In this document: in pieces, positions 23,987 through 32,263 of the stretch
How the letters are laid out: every line of letters begins with the position of its first letter
Numbering within the stretch: the stretch's first letter is position 1
Assembly: GCA_963836355.1 (NCBI GenBank)
Contig: CAWIJO010000002.1
Span: 1,054,001 to 1,118,000, forward strand
Length of the DNA: 64,000 nt
Direction: 5' to 3'
Source of the DNA: Palsa-506 sp963836355
GTDB taxonomy: Bacteria > Actinomycetota > Actinomycetes > Streptosporangiales > Streptosporangiaceae
The notes under the pieces: model-generated
Databases searched by the model: none
Told to the model about the DNA's origin: nothing
The model's input: only the letters and a program-made list of their open reading frames with translations
Translations under genes and position numbers: made by a program

Positions 23987-24565
23987 CTATTCAGCCGCTT
24001 CAGGTACCTGAAAGTCGCGCCTATCTCTTTCCAACTTTGCGAAGCACTCAAAGGGCGGCTGGGGTAGCTCCTCCAGATTTCCATCAGCTCGCCTGATCCA
24101 ATGAACGCCTGCTCGGTCAGTGAAGGCGAGTTCCGCCCCGAATGGCGGGCGGTCGCTATTTCCATGCGGGCCACCAATATTCACCCCTACGCGCCAACGG
24201 CCAGGCGGAAGGATATTGAGCAGAGCAACTGATGATAGCAGATACGGGTCATCAAAAACGCTTTCCATGGCACTTGCTCCGAGTCTGTCATCTATAAAGA
24301 CAATGGCAGCAATAATTTCGTAGATAGGCTCAGTTGAGCTATTGATCATTTCTATGGATTGGCCGTAAGTACCGAAGGGATAGCGTCCACCGCTCCATGC
24401 GGCTATGAGTCGTGCTTGTGTGAGGCGCCGCTCGATTCGATCACTGGCTTCCTGGGCAATCCTGCGCTTGCGCTCATTGCTGATCTGATAAAGGGCAGCC
24501 ACTAGAGCGCCTATGGTGCCTATGGTGGCAAGCCATGCTGGGAGATCGCCAAGGTTAATGTTCAT
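23987..24565 (-). CDS. Single-pass membrane protein of unknown function
   Basis: 192 residues. One N-terminal membrane segment (DLPAWLATIGTIGALVAALYQ, here residues 7-26), a charged helical stretch (NERKRRIAQEASDRIERRL), then a soluble domain with beta-rich pattern (YGQSIEMINSSTEPIYEIIA, GRWRVGVNIGGP). The DNA is clearly lower in GC and third-position bias than the core genes, a sign of transfer. No family was recognised. Proteins with this anchor-plus-domain plan are common in accessory regions, but no role can be assigned. Confidence 0.6.
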   Translation of the reverse strand: MNINLGDLPAWLATIGTIGALVAALYQISNERKRRIAQEASDRIERRLTQARLIAAWSGGRYPFGTYGQSIEMINSSTEPIYEIIAAIVFIDDRLGASAMESVFDDPYLLSSVALLNILPPGRWRVGVNIGGPHGNSDRPPFGAELAFTDRAGVHWIRRADGNLEELPQPPFECFAKLERDRRDFQVPEAAE

Positions 24566-24923
24566 TGAAATATCTTTGCAGGTTTGCGGCTGAGAGCCTA
24601 TAGTGGGCAGACTGGTTTACCCGGAGACGCAACATATGCTACCGTAGCGAGCCTGCTACTGTTTGCACCCGTCTCGGGGTGGTAGCCTTGGCACCGGATT
24701 CGGCAGTGCAGGTGGCCTCTTCGTCCCGAAGCCAACTCGCGATGTGACTGGCCATGGTCTTCGCCGCACCTAACCTGGCCGCATCATCCGCCAGCGTCCT
24801 GTAATGTCCGCCGTTGGCGACAGTGGTAGTTACTCAGTTAGTTACTCGGCGCTGTTGAGATCGCTCAGCAGGCTCGTTCTCGGATTGGCCTGCCTCGCGT
24901 CTGCCTTGGTTTGGAGGTTCCGG
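24566..24923. other. Divergent intergenic region
   Basis: About 360 bp between two divergent lower-GC genes. An open frame extends the downstream gene back to 24804, but the well-placed ribosome site favours 24924. No other feature was recognised. Confidence 0.4.
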
Positions 24924-25412
24924 ATGAACGCGAATACTGTCATCGCCATCTGCGCCACGATCATCGCGGTAGCCTCTCTGGGCGTGTCCGTGTACGCGGT
25001 CTGGGCTACGCGGAAGCACAACCGGCTTTCGGTGCAGCCGTTCTTGGGACTGGCGACAAGATTTCGCGTAGGCGCTACCTCAGGGCTGCTACTCAGCAAT
25101 TTTGGCCTCGGCCCGGCGAAGATCACAAACACCAAGTTGACGCTCGGTGACGAGCAGATCGGAGACTTCAGCCAGCCCAACGTCGACCAGCTCCGCAGCC
25201 GTCTATCCGTTCGGCCGCACGCAACCACCTTGGGCGAACTTCCTTTTCTCGACACGAACTATGAACAATTCTTGCTCAGCGTCGATTCGTATGACCCATC
25301 CCAGTACCGCGAGTTCCACGAGTTGATCGAAGGTCGGCTGAAGATCGAGATCCAGTACGAGTCCATCTATGGCGGAAAGCGGTTCACGGTCGCGTATCCC
25401 CCAGACCGTTGA
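24924..25412 (+). CDS. Single-pass membrane protein of unknown function
   Basis: 162 residues from the ATG at 24924, with GGAGG 6 nt upstream; a start at 24804 would add 40 residues without family character. An N-terminal membrane helix (NTVIAICATIIAVASLGVSV) is followed by RKHNRLSVQPFLGLATRF and a soluble domain (LLLSNFGLGPAKITNTKLTL), ending LKIEIQYESIYGGKRFTVAY. The plan resembles its divergent neighbour: one anchor plus a beta-rich domain. No family assigned. Confidence 0.6.
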   Translation: MNANTVIAICATIIAVASLGVSVYAVWATRKHNRLSVQPFLGLATRFRVGATSGLLLSNFGLGPAKITNTKLTLGDEQIGDFSQPNVDQLRSRLSVRPHATTLGELPFLDTNYEQFLLSVDSYDPSQYREFHELIEGRLKIEIQYESIYGGKRFTVAYPPDR

Positions 25413-25470
25413 TCTCATAGTCGCCTGGGAAGTGCCGAGACTATCAGCTTGGGAATCAGCGAACGAGCTG

Positions 25471-25500
25471 CCGTCCACCAGCTCATCCGCAGGTGGACGG
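25471..25500. terminator. Hairpin between convergent genes
   Basis: CCGTCCACC / GGTGGACGG, a perfect 9-bp stem with a 12-nt loop, between the 3' ends of the convergent genes at 25412 and 25635. It may act in both directions. Confidence 0.55.
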
Positions 25501-25634
25501 CTGTGATGCCCTATCCGTTAGTGTCCGCGAAGCACCGCTCTTGACCGGCCCATCGGGCACGCAGCGGGCACGCCAGCCTTCGATGCGTACAACGTGCAGG
25601 CCGACATCATGCACCTGGTCACGCTGACGCCAGG

Positions 25635-25847
25635 TTAGTGGCGGAGATAGATCGCCAGCAGAACTCCGGCCACAGCTATTAGGACTAGGGCAAGGATGAT
25701 GACAGAACGGCCACCAGCCCGAGAGGACGGGGGGGCGCCTTCAGGCACCGGTGCTCTGGCGACGTTGTGGATCAGCCGCGGATCGCTGAATGAGCTAACG
25801 GGATCATCCGCTGACTGCTGACCGTCCGGGTCTTGCGGCCCTGTCAT
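25635..25847 (-). CDS. Small tail-anchored-type membrane protein
   Basis: 70 residues from the ATG at 25847, starting 2 nt after the stop of the upstream membrane-protein gene. The N-terminal 45 residues are polar (MTGPQDPDGQQSADDPVSSF) and the C-terminus is one hydrophobic helix (VIILALVLIAVAGVLLAIYL) ending RH. This suggests a tail-anchored partner of the upstream protein. Unknown function. Confidence 0.5.
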   Translation of the reverse strand: MTGPQDPDGQQSADDPVSSFSDPRLIHNVARAPVPEGAPPSSRAGGRSVIILALVLIAVAGVLLAIYLRH

Positions 25848-25849
25848 GG

Positions 25850-26326
25850 TTACCAGTATGCACTGGTCAGGGCGAGCAGCATCAGCGTGACGCCGACTGC
25901 CAGGCTGGCGATGCTCATCCACCATCGCCTTGCTTTACGGGCATGCTTGCGAGCGTTGCTCTCGAAGGCCTCCACCCGGGTGGCGGCGATGGCGGCGAGC
26001 GCCTGCGGCTTGGGGCTTGTGAGGTATCCGTTGAAGAGCTGCCTCGGGTCTGGGACATCTTGGTACAACCGGACACCGTAGGCCCAGATCCCAAACCCGG
26101 CTGCCATGCCGTAAGCAGCATAGGCGAGTACCGCAAGGACGGCTTCGGCATGTCGGGTAGCCAGGAAGGACGATGCCGCCCCGGCATACCCGACGAGGAT
26201 CACGGCCTTCGTGTCGATGCTGGTTCCGGAATCTGCTTGCCGTGCCAGGCTCGCTGCTACCTCCGTATTGATGAGATCCAACGTCTCCGCTTGATGCCTC
26301 AGTTGATCAGGGGTTACCTCACTCAT
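25850..26326 (-). CDS. Multi-pass small membrane protein of unknown function
   Basis: 158 residues from the ATG at 26326. A helical N-terminus (DQLRHQAETLDLINTEVAAS) precedes SIDTKAVILVGYAGAASSFL, then a second helix (AVLAVLAYAAYGMAAGFGIW), a loop, and a C-terminal helix (WWMSIASLAVGVTLMLLALT). The D-T-K-A motif just before the first membrane helix recurs in small membrane proteins of bacterial immune-type effectors (SLATT/Pycsar-like), but similarity is too weak to claim that. Forms an operon with the 70-residue protein. Confidence 0.5.
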   Translation of the reverse strand: MSEVTPDQLRHQAETLDLINTEVAASLARQADSGTSIDTKAVILVGYAGAASSFLATRHAEAVLAVLAYAAYGMAAGFGIWAYGVRLYQDVPDPRQLFNGYLTSPKPQALAAIAATRVEAFESNARKHARKARRWWMSIASLAVGVTLMLLALTSAYW

Positions 26327-26460
26327 AGTGCGTGATTGTCCTCTGCGGACTCGGCCCGGCCAAGCAAGCACGGCCAAGCCCTGTGCGTGCCGAGAATCCC
26401 GTCCACGGCTCTGACCAGCGAAGTTGCTCTCCGGCCGTGCGGCGGTGATGATCACCGATC

Positions 26461-26919
26461 ATGTGCCTGCGGTTGGTGTTCCTCCTGATCACGCGAGTAG
26501 CCGCGTGGCTGCGGCTGTCCCGGCGTGAGGAGGCGTGGAAGACTGCCGAAATCTTGATCCTGCGCCACCAGCTCGCGGTCCTGCAACGGCGGCAGCCGCG
26601 CCGCCCGAAGCTGAACTGGGCGGACCGGGCCCTGCTCGCGGCACTGCTCGGCGTGATACCGAAAGGCCGCCGCCACCGGCTGCGGCTTCTGATCACACCG
26701 AACACGATCCTTCGCTGGCATCGCGACATCATGCGCCGCCGCTGGGCGGCGCGGTCCATGCGCGGCAAGACCGGCCGGCCTGCCACCCGCATGAACATCA
26801 AGGCCCTGATCCTCCGGCTGGCCCGGGAGAACCCCGATTATGTGGAACCGGGAATTATGTGGAACCGGGCGGCTGAGTCGGTGACTGTACGGCCTGGTGT
26901 ACGCCAGCGCTTCACATAA
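26461..26919 (+). pseudogene. Integrase-type transposase N-terminal fragment
   Basis: Residues 1-125 match the N-terminus of actinobacterial integrase-core transposases: EAWKTAEILILRHQLAVLQR, LNWADRALLAALLGVIPKG, LITPNTILRWHRDIMRRRW, ALILRLARENP. After ARENP at about 26835, where GYRRIHGEL and the DDE core should follow, the sequence turns into the repeated left end of the next element. Truncated by that insertion. Confidence 0.65.
26837..26869. repeat. 16-bp direct repeat at the RIT left end
   Basis: ATTATGTGGAACCGGG at 26837-26852 and again at 26854-26869, one base apart. A related inverted copy (TTCACATAACTT) lies at 26911-26922, so the sequence looks like paired recombinase half-sites. 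Confidence 0.7.
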
Positions 26920-26933
26920 CTTCTGCGCTGGCG
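26902..26933. repeat. Inverted repeat before the first recombinase gene
   Basis: CGCCAGCGC and GCGCTGGCG, perfect 9-bp arms around 14 nt that contain TTCACATAACTT. Probably part of the element end or a regulatory fold upstream of the recombinase operon. Confidence 0.55.
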
Positions 26934-26971
26934 CGACGCTTCACCTCCAACCCAAGTCGTGGAGGTGGGCA

Positions 26972-28221
26972 ATGCACGAAGCGTTCTGGAACGGGCTGTT
27001 CGACGTGCGCTGGGAGGAGGCCCCGCTGGGGGCGGAGGCCATTCGGCTGACGGTGAGGCTGCGCGAGCGCGGCTTTGCCGGGCGAACGTGCCGGGACTAC
27101 GGGCACGCCGTGGTTCACCTCGGCAGGTTCCTGCACGAAGAGCGGGGTAGCGACCAGGTTCGCGATGACGAGGTCGTTACAGATTTCCTCGGCGGTCATC
27201 TGCCGGGGTGTCGCTGTTACCGCCGCCCGGTGGGCCGCGGAGAAGAACCGGTCCGCCGGGGACTGGCGCATCTGCTGGTGATGCTGCGCGAGGAGGGGAA
27301 CATCCCCCCGGTCGCCGCGGACGAGCCGCCCTGCCAGGAGCTGATCGAGGGCTACTGCCGTTTCCTGCGCCGGGATCGAGGGCTCGCCGAGACGACGGTG
27401 GCCAGCTACCGACGCTGCCTTCGCGACTTCCTGGTCAGCCGCGGCGATGCGGTGAGCCCGGCTGAGTTGGTGGCGCTGAGCGCGGACGACCTGCTCGCGT
27501 TCAGCTGCCAGCGCGGGGCTGGGCTGGGACGCACGGCGTGGAACCATCTCGCCACGGCGTTGTCCGGCTTCTGCCGGTGGCTGGATCTGTGCGGGCACGG
27601 CGGCGCGCAGCTGGTAGGTGCGGTGCCGCTGCGGCGGCGCTACCGGCTCGCCGACGTGCCCTGCGCCTTGTCCTGGGAGCAGGTGCGCCGCCTGCTCGGC
27701 GCGGCAGGCCTGCGTGAGCCGAACGGCCGGCGCAACTACGCCATGCTGCTGCTGATCGCCAGCTACGGCCTGCGCGGATGCGAGGTCAGGGCGCTGCGGC
27801 TAAACGACATCGACTGGGCGCACGACGAGATCGTCATCTTCGCGCCGAAGACCGGCCGCCGGCGCGCACTGCCGCTGACCCGGCCGGCGGGGGAGGCGGT
27901 GCTGGACTACCTGCTGGCCGAGCGCCCCCCGTCGCGGCACCGGGAAGTCTTCCTGTCCAGCCGGCCGCCGCATGGCCCGCTGCGAAGCAAGATCAACCCG
28001 TGGCTGGGGCGCCAGCTGGACAAGGCGGGCATCGTGACCGCCCACCGCGGGCGCATGTCCTGCGCCACTCGCTGGCGGTCCATCTGCTGCGCAGCGGTGA
28101 AACGCTAAAGGGCATCGGTGACTTGCCCGGCCACCGCCGTCCGGACACGACTTTCATCTACACCAAGCTGGCGGTCGAGGATCTCCGCCGCGTCGCGCTG
28201 GACCCGGCGGAGGTGCCGTGA
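26972..28221 (+). CDS. Tyrosine recombinase, first of trio (one frameshift)
   Basis: Starts at the ATG at 26972 behind GGAGGTGGGC. The N-terminal SAM-like DNA-binding domain is about 120-220 (ELIEGYCRFLRRDRGLAETT). The catalytic domain shows LLIASYGLRGCEVRALRLND (first Arg) and GRRRALPLTRPAG (Lys). Near 28050 the frame breaks (HRGRMSCATRW) and the next frame carries HVLRHSLAVHLLRSGETLKG (HxxR), GHRRPDTTFIYTKLAVED with the catalytic Tyr. Corrected length is about 415 residues. The stop overlaps the next start at 28218-28221. Confidence 0.7.
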
Positions 28222-29209
28222 TGGCCACCAGCCGCTTCGGCGGGCCTTTGGCGAGCGAGTTCGCCGCCTTCGCCGCCACCTTGGAGGCCAGCGCCACCGC
28301 CAGCAAGACCACCCTGACCCAGCTGCGGGCGCTGGACAGGTTCACCGCCCAGCGAAGCCTGCCGTCGGGAACCATCGATGAGACCCTGGCCAAAGCGTGG
28401 CTGGCGGGCTGCGTGACCCGGGCCCCGAACACCCGCGCCGCCCGCTACTACCTGCTGCGCCGCTTCTGCCGCTTCCTGGCGGCCCGCCGCCCCGGCACGT
28501 TCGTGCCCGGCGAGTCACTTCGCCCGCGCCGCCGACCGCCCAAGCCACCCCGCATCTACACCCGGGACGAGGTGCGTGCCCTGCTTGCCGGCGCGCTCGC
28601 ACTGCGGGACTGGGCCAGCCGGCATCCCTGCCCGATCCGGCCGGCCACCTTGCACACGCTCATCCTGCTGCTGGCCACCTCCGGCCTGCGGATCTCCGAA
28701 GCGCTGCACCTCACCCTGGCCGGCGTGGACCTCACCGCGGGTGTTCTGCCGATCCACCAGCCGGAGTTCCGCAAATCCCGGCTCGTGCCGGTCTCCGCCG
28801 GCACGCCGGCGCGCTGCGCCGCTACCACGACCGGCGCGTCGCTGTGGCGCCCGCCGATCTGACCGGGGCCTTCTTCGTCTCCGGTCGCGGCACCGGCTAC
28901 AGCACCCCGGCGGTCCAGGCGCTATTCCATGACCTCACCGTGCAAACCGGGCTACGGGAACCCGGCGGCCGCGGTCCCCGGCTGCATGACCTGCGGGCAA
29001 CTTTCGCGGTCACCCGGCTGCTGCTCTGGTATCGCGACGGCCAGGACGTCATGGCCCGGCTGCCGTTGCTGAGCACCTACCTCGGCCACGCCTGCGTCAG
29101 CGACACCAAGGTGTACCTGCGCATCACCACCGCGCTCCTGCAGGAGGCAAACACCCGCTTCCGCACCTTCGCCGAAGATCTGCTTCCAGCGGCCGGTGAC
29201 CGCTCATGA
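28221..29209 (+). CDS. Tyrosine recombinase, second of trio (one frameshift)
   Basis: ATG at 28221 (or GTG at 28218). An N-terminal core-binding domain (ASKTTLTQLRALDRFTAQRS) precedes the catalytic Arg region LLATSGLRISEALHLTLAGV and the Lys region FRKSRLVPVSAG. The frame breaks near 28810; the next frame continues GALRRYHDRRVAVAPADLTG, RLHDLRATFAVTRLLLWYRD (HxxR) and STYLGHACVSDTKVYLRITT with the catalytic Tyr. Corrected length is about 329 residues. The stop overlaps the third gene (ATGA, 29206-29209). Confidence 0.7.
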
Positions 29210-29691
29210 GCGCCCAAACCCCGGTTCCGGGCTTGCTCCGCGGCTTCTTCGAGGACTACCTCGCGGCGCAACGTGACGTCAGCCAGAACACCATCTACGC
29301 CTACCGAGACGCGTGCAAACTCTTCCTCCGGTTCGCGGCACGTCACCGCGGCCGGCAGGTGATCCGGCTCCAGCTGGCCGATCCCGGCGCCGACACCGTG
29401 CTGGCGTTCCTGACCTACCTCGAGTCCGACCGGCACAACAGCGCAGCCACCCGCAACTGCCGGCTGGTGGCGATCCACCGCTTCTTCGCCTACGTCGCCG
29501 GCCAAGACCCCCGGCACGCCGAGCTGTGCCGCCGGGTCCCCGGCAGCCCGCTCAAGAAGACCACCTCGAACTCGATGACCTACCTGAACCAGGACGAGGT
29601 CAAGACCCTGCTGGCCGCGCCGCCGGCCCGGCATCGCCTCGGGCTGCGCGACCTGGGGTGCCCCGAAGCTTCCGGACAGTCCATCCAATAG
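29206..29691 (+). pseudogene. Tyrosine recombinase, third of trio, truncated
   Basis: Only the N-terminal core-binding domain remains: FFEDYLAAQRDVSQNTIYAY, RDACKLFLRFAARH, ATRNCRLVAIHRFFAYVAGQ, MTYLNQDEVKTLLAAP. At about 29655 (RHRLGLRD) the sequence switches to the IS3-family element, before any catalytic residue. The expected full length is about 330 residues. Confidence 0.75.
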
Positions 29692-29698
29692 GATGGAC
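29679..29698. promoter_or_regulatory. Palindrome upstream of IS3 orfA
   Basis: GTCCATCC-AATA-GGATGGAC, perfect 8-bp arms with a 4-nt loop, 19 bp before the orfA start at 29718. It could be a hairpin limiting read-through from outside, or a transposase binding site. Confidence 0.5.
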
Positions 29699-29717
29699 GT
29701 CTGGAAAGGTGAAGTAA

Positions 29718-30008
29718 TTGCCTCGACCGAAGAAGAGCTTCTCACCGGAATTCAAAGATGAAGCCGTGAAGATGGTGATCGAGACGTCGCGTCCGATCGC
29801 CCGAGTGGCGAAGGAGCTCGGTATCAACGAAGGCACACTCGGTAACTGGGTGAGCGTCTACCGCCGTGATCATGCCGGCGAAGAACCGCCGCTAACCGTG
29901 AATGAGCGCGCGCGGCTGCGCGAGCTCGAGCGGGAAACCCGGGAACAGAGGATGGAGCTCGAGTTCCTGAAAAAAGCCGCGGCATACTTCGCCCGCGACC
30001 ATCGGTGA
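29718..30008 (+). CDS. IS3-family transposase OrfA
   Basis: 96 residues starting with TTG or ATG-like context after GGAAAGGTG: KKSFSPEFKDEAVKMVIETS, an HTH (ARVAKELGINEGTLGNWVSV), then a leucine-zipper helix (LRELERETREQRMELEFLKK) ending AAAYFARDHR. Binds the terminal repeats and forms the OrfAB fusion by -1 frameshift. The overlap with orfB is 4 bp. Confidence 0.85.
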   Translation: MPRPKKSFSPEFKDEAVKMVIETSRPIARVAKELGINEGTLGNWVSVYRRDHAGEEPPLTVNERARLRELERETREQRMELEFLKKAAAYFARDHR

Positions 30009-30916
30009 CCGAGAAATTCGAGTTCATCGACGCGGAGTATGCGGCTTACCAGGAATCAGATGAGCGGTACGTGCCGTCGGTCGTGCAAATGTGCAGGTGG
30101 ATGGAGGTGTCGCGGTCCGGGTTCTACGAATGGCGGAACGCGCCGGAATCGGCGACGGCGAAAAGGCGCGGGGAACTCGCTTTGATCGTGCGGAAGTCAT
30201 TCGATGAATCGGATGGGACGTACGGGTACCGGCGGGTGCACACGGACCTGGTGGCCTGGGGCGTGCCGGCCGGGCCGGAGCTGGTGCGGTCGGTGATGCG
30301 CGAGCTGGGCCTGCAGGCTTGCCAGCCGCGGCCGTGGCGGTTCAGCCTCACCGAGGGCGACGGCCAGGAGCATGACATTCCCGATCTCGTGAACCGGGAT
30401 TTCACGGCCGGCGCGCCGGGCGAGAAAATGGTAGGCGACATAACCTATATTCCGACCTGGCAGGGCTGGCTCTATTTGGCGACGGTTATCGACTGTCATA
30501 CGAAGGAAGTGATCGGGTGGGCTACGGACGATAACTACAAGACGCCGCTCATCGAGAGGGCCATCGAGATGGCCGCCCGCAATTATCCTCTCGCCGGGGA
30601 TGCTATCTTCCACTCCGACCGCGGCAGCAACTACACATCCCGGCAGTTCGCCGGGACGCTCAGGAAATACAACCTTCGGCATTCGGTCGGGCGCACCGGG
30701 ATCTGCTACGATAATGCCATGGCCGAATCGTTCTTCGCCGCGCTGAAGAACGAGCGCGTCCACCGGACCCAGTATCCGACTCGTGAGCACGCGCGCCGGG
30801 ATGTTGTGAGGTACATCGAATTCTGGTACAATTCGAAGCGCAGGCACTCCGGGCTTCAGTACCGAACCCCACGGCAGGTCCGCGAGGAATACCTGGAACG
30901 GCAGTCCGCAGCGTGA
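30005..30916 (+). CDS. IS3-family transposase OrfB (DDE integrase)
   Basis: 303 residues with the HTH_21 segment (PSVVQMCRWMEVSRSGFYEW, SDGTYGYRRVHTDLVAWG) and a complete rve DDE core: KMVGDITYIPTWQGWLYLAT (first Asp), AIFHSDRGSNYTSRQFAG (second Asp), and NAMAESFFAALKNERVHR (Glu). It ends YRTPRQVREEYLERQSAA. The catalytic triad is intact, so the element could be active if its right end exists. Confidence 0.85.
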   Translation: MTEKFEFIDAEYAAYQESDERYVPSVVQMCRWMEVSRSGFYEWRNAPESATAKRRGELALIVRKSFDESDGTYGYRRVHTDLVAWGVPAGPELVRSVMRELGLQACQPRPWRFSLTEGDGQEHDIPDLVNRDFTAGAPGEKMVGDITYIPTWQGWLYLATVIDCHTKEVIGWATDDNYKTPLIERAIEMAARNYPLAGDAIFHSDRGSNYTSRQFAGTLRKYNLRHSVGRTGICYDNAMAESFFAALKNERVHRTQYPTREHARRDVVRYIEFWYNSKRRHSGLQYRTPRQVREEYLERQSAA

Positions 30917-30925
30917 ATTAACCAC

Positions 30926-30955
30926 AAATACGGGTCTTCGAAGTTAGCCGGGATC
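30926..30955. repeat. ISL3 terminal inverted repeat (3' end of tnp)
   Basis: GGGTCTTCGAAGTTAGCC onward to GGGATC at 30955. It matches the reverse complement of 36466-36495 over 30 positions with 2 mismatches. It contains the stop codon of the transposase (TTA on the plus strand, 30944-30946). Confidence 0.9.
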
Positions 30956-31131
30956 GGGTTGGCGCCCGGTCACCAGGCGTGGTCGTCTTGCGGGCTTGTG
31001 CTGCGGGCGGCAGGTGCCGCGAGTGCAGGCGATCCGGACGCGGCGTCGCTGGTTCGCGGGATTCCGGAAGGCGTATGCCTTGCGGGCTTCCAGTTTCGCG
31101 ATCCGGTTCAGGCTTTCTGATCTGGCGTTCG
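30944..31131 (-). pseudogene. ISL3 transposase, 3' part
   Basis: On the minus strand, starting at the CGTTCG core, this reads ARSESLNRIAKLEARKAYAF, RNPANQRRRVRIACT and ends VTGRQPDPG with TAA inside the terminal repeat. It joins in frame to the 5' part at 35100 (GVTN + ARSESLNR), the conserved end of ISL3 transposases. Separated from the rest of its gene by the serine-recombinase element. Confidence 0.85.
31126..31131. other. attL core of the serine-recombinase element
   Basis: CGTTCG with host sequence TCTGATCTGG on the left and element sequence ATCGAGTCG on the right. The likely crossover dinucleotide is TT at 31128-31129. Confidence 0.7.
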
Positions 31132-31158
31132 ATCGAGTCGTCGACTACGCGTGAACCG

Positions 31159-31458
31159 GTGGATCAGGCGGGCCCTGAGCGGGTGCGTGTGGTTCACCCG
31201 TTCCATCCGTGGTTCGGGCGGGACCTGGAGTTCGTGAAGCGGCGCCGGAACTGGCGGGCGGACCGGGTCTATGTCTTTGGTGACGCCGGTGAGCTGGTCA
31301 GCCTGCCGGCGGAGTGGACCGATCTGGCGCCGGCGGATCCGTTCGTGGTGGTCGCGGCGGGCCGGGCGCCGTTTCGGACGGCGGATCTGCTGAAGCTGGC
31401 TGATGAGGTCGCCCGGCTGCGTTCCGGTGCAGACGGTGTCCAGAGGATTCTGTCGTGA
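31159..31458 (+). CDS. DUF5372-like small protein
   Basis: 99 residues from the GTG at 31159 (VDQAGPERVRVVHPFHPWFG). The open frame runs further upstream, but that part is antisense to the ISL3 transposase end and outside the element, so the start must be internal. Core pattern: HPFHPWFGRDLEFVKRRRNW, DRVYVFGDAGELVSLPAEWT, DPFVVVAAGRAPFRTADLL. The family is known mainly as a neighbour of serine recombinases; function unknown, possibly a recombination accessory factor. Family name from recall. Confidence 0.65.
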   Translation: MDQAGPERVRVVHPFHPWFGRDLEFVKRRRNWRADRVYVFGDAGELVSLPAEWTDLAPADPFVVVAAGRAPFRTADLLKLADEVARLRSGADGVQRILS

Positions 31459-31632
31459 ACGTCCACGGGATTCTGTCGTGTACCCGGAATGGCGTCAGTC
31501 CGATTGCCCGGAGTCTCAGGCTTCTGGCTGCGGCGATAGTGACAACGTCCCTCTTTGCCCGCCAGAAGGCTATCCCGTCCGTTCATTCTTGCGCTATAAT
31601 CACATGGACGAAATTCGGAGGCGGGAGGCGCC
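31459..31632. other. Gap inside the serine-recombinase element
   Basis: Lower-GC stretch (GCGCTATAATCACATGG near 31592) with a TATAAT hexamer that could be a -10 box for the downstream three genes; a good -35 box was not identified with confidence. Confidence 0.3.
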
Positions 31633-32121
31633 GTGGCAGGCCGGGATCGCAGCAAGGACGCCTCGCTGGCGGCGTCGCGGACGCTGAACCCGCATCCGGA
31701 GGCGGTGACCGATCCGGCCTTCACCTCCGGAGCCTTCTTCGATCCCGCCGACTTGGTCCAGGTCAAGTACGAGATGGTGCGCGCGGTCGAGGCCGGCGCG
31801 CTGGGCGCGGGCGCCGCCGCCTCGGCGTTCGGCCTGGCCCGCCAGAGCTACTACAACGCCAGGAAGGCTCTTGCCGAGCACGGGCTGCCCGGCCTGATCC
31901 CGGCCAGGCCGGGCCCCAAGGGCGGGCACAAGCTGACGGCGGCGGTGCTGGACTTCGTGGAGCAGCAAGCCGCCGCCGATCCCGCGCCGTCCCCGGCGCA
32001 GCTGGCCGCAGCCATCGCGGACCAGTTCGGCGTCACCGTGCACAAGCGATCGGTCGAGCGCGCCCTCGCCAGCCGGCGGGCCGCCGGGCACGAGCGCAAG
32101 GAGGCGGCCAAAAGGCGCTGA
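31633..32121 (+). CDS. Helix-turn-helix protein of the serine-recombinase element
   Basis: 162 residues. Residues about 45-80 form a homeodomain-like HTH (VKYEMVRAVEAGALGAGAAA, SAFGLARQSYYNARKALAEH), then GLPGLIPARPGPKGGHKLTA and a second helical part (SPAQLAAAIADQFGVTVHKR, SVERALASRR), like two consecutive transposase-type HTH domains. It ends in a basic tail. Probably a DNA-binding accessory or regulator of the recombinase. Start chosen at GTG 31633 after a GGAGGCGGGAGG-like purine tract. Confidence 0.65.
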   Translation: MAGRDRSKDASLAASRTLNPHPEAVTDPAFTSGAFFDPADLVQVKYEMVRAVEAGALGAGAAASAFGLARQSYYNARKALAEHGLPGLIPARPGPKGGHKLTAAVLDFVEQQAAADPAPSPAQLAAAIADQFGVTVHKRSVERALASRRAAGHERKEAAKRR

Positions 32122-32263
32122 CACCCAGCCCGCAGGCCAGGGCGCCGGGCAGGACGAGGGCGCAGCTGCGCTCGCCAGCGCTTATGAGCAGCTGCGCGGC
32201 ATCGCCGCCGGCGGGCTCGGCGGCGGCTGGCGGTACGGGGCGGCGGTCCTGGCCGCCTCGGGG

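Larger units (their letters stand above)
26836..29655 (+). mobile_element. RIT-type element: three consecutive tyrosine recombinases
   Basis: Three different tyrosine recombinase genes follow each other with 1-4 bp overlaps, the hallmark of Recombinase-In-Trio elements. The left end is marked by short direct and inverted repeats (26837-26933) and truncates a transposase gene. The right end is missing: the third gene is cut at about 29655 by an IS3-family element. The first two genes each carry one frameshift, so the element is probably immobile unless these are sequence errors. Confidence 0.65.
29656..30925 (+). mobile_element. IS3-family insertion sequence (intact orfA/orfB)
   Basis: About 1.27 kb inserted in the third recombinase gene. 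The left end begins near GGGGTGCCCCGAAGCTTCC. OrfA and orfB are complete and overlap by 4 bp. The right terminal repeat is not seen: only 10-15 bp separate the orfB stop from the ISL3 inverted repeat, so the right end was probably cut when ISL3 inserted or rearranged. Confidence 0.75.

Noticed and set aside
24804..24923. Upstream start for the membrane protein at 24924
   Set aside because: The added 40 residues would put a second odd hydrophobic stretch before the anchor, and only the ATG at 24924 has a good ribosome site.
30979..31158. N-terminal 60 residues of the open frame leading into the DUF5372-like gene
   Set aside because: They are antisense to the ISL3 transposase end and lie outside the serine-recombinase element up to 31131, so they cannot belong to the mobile gene.
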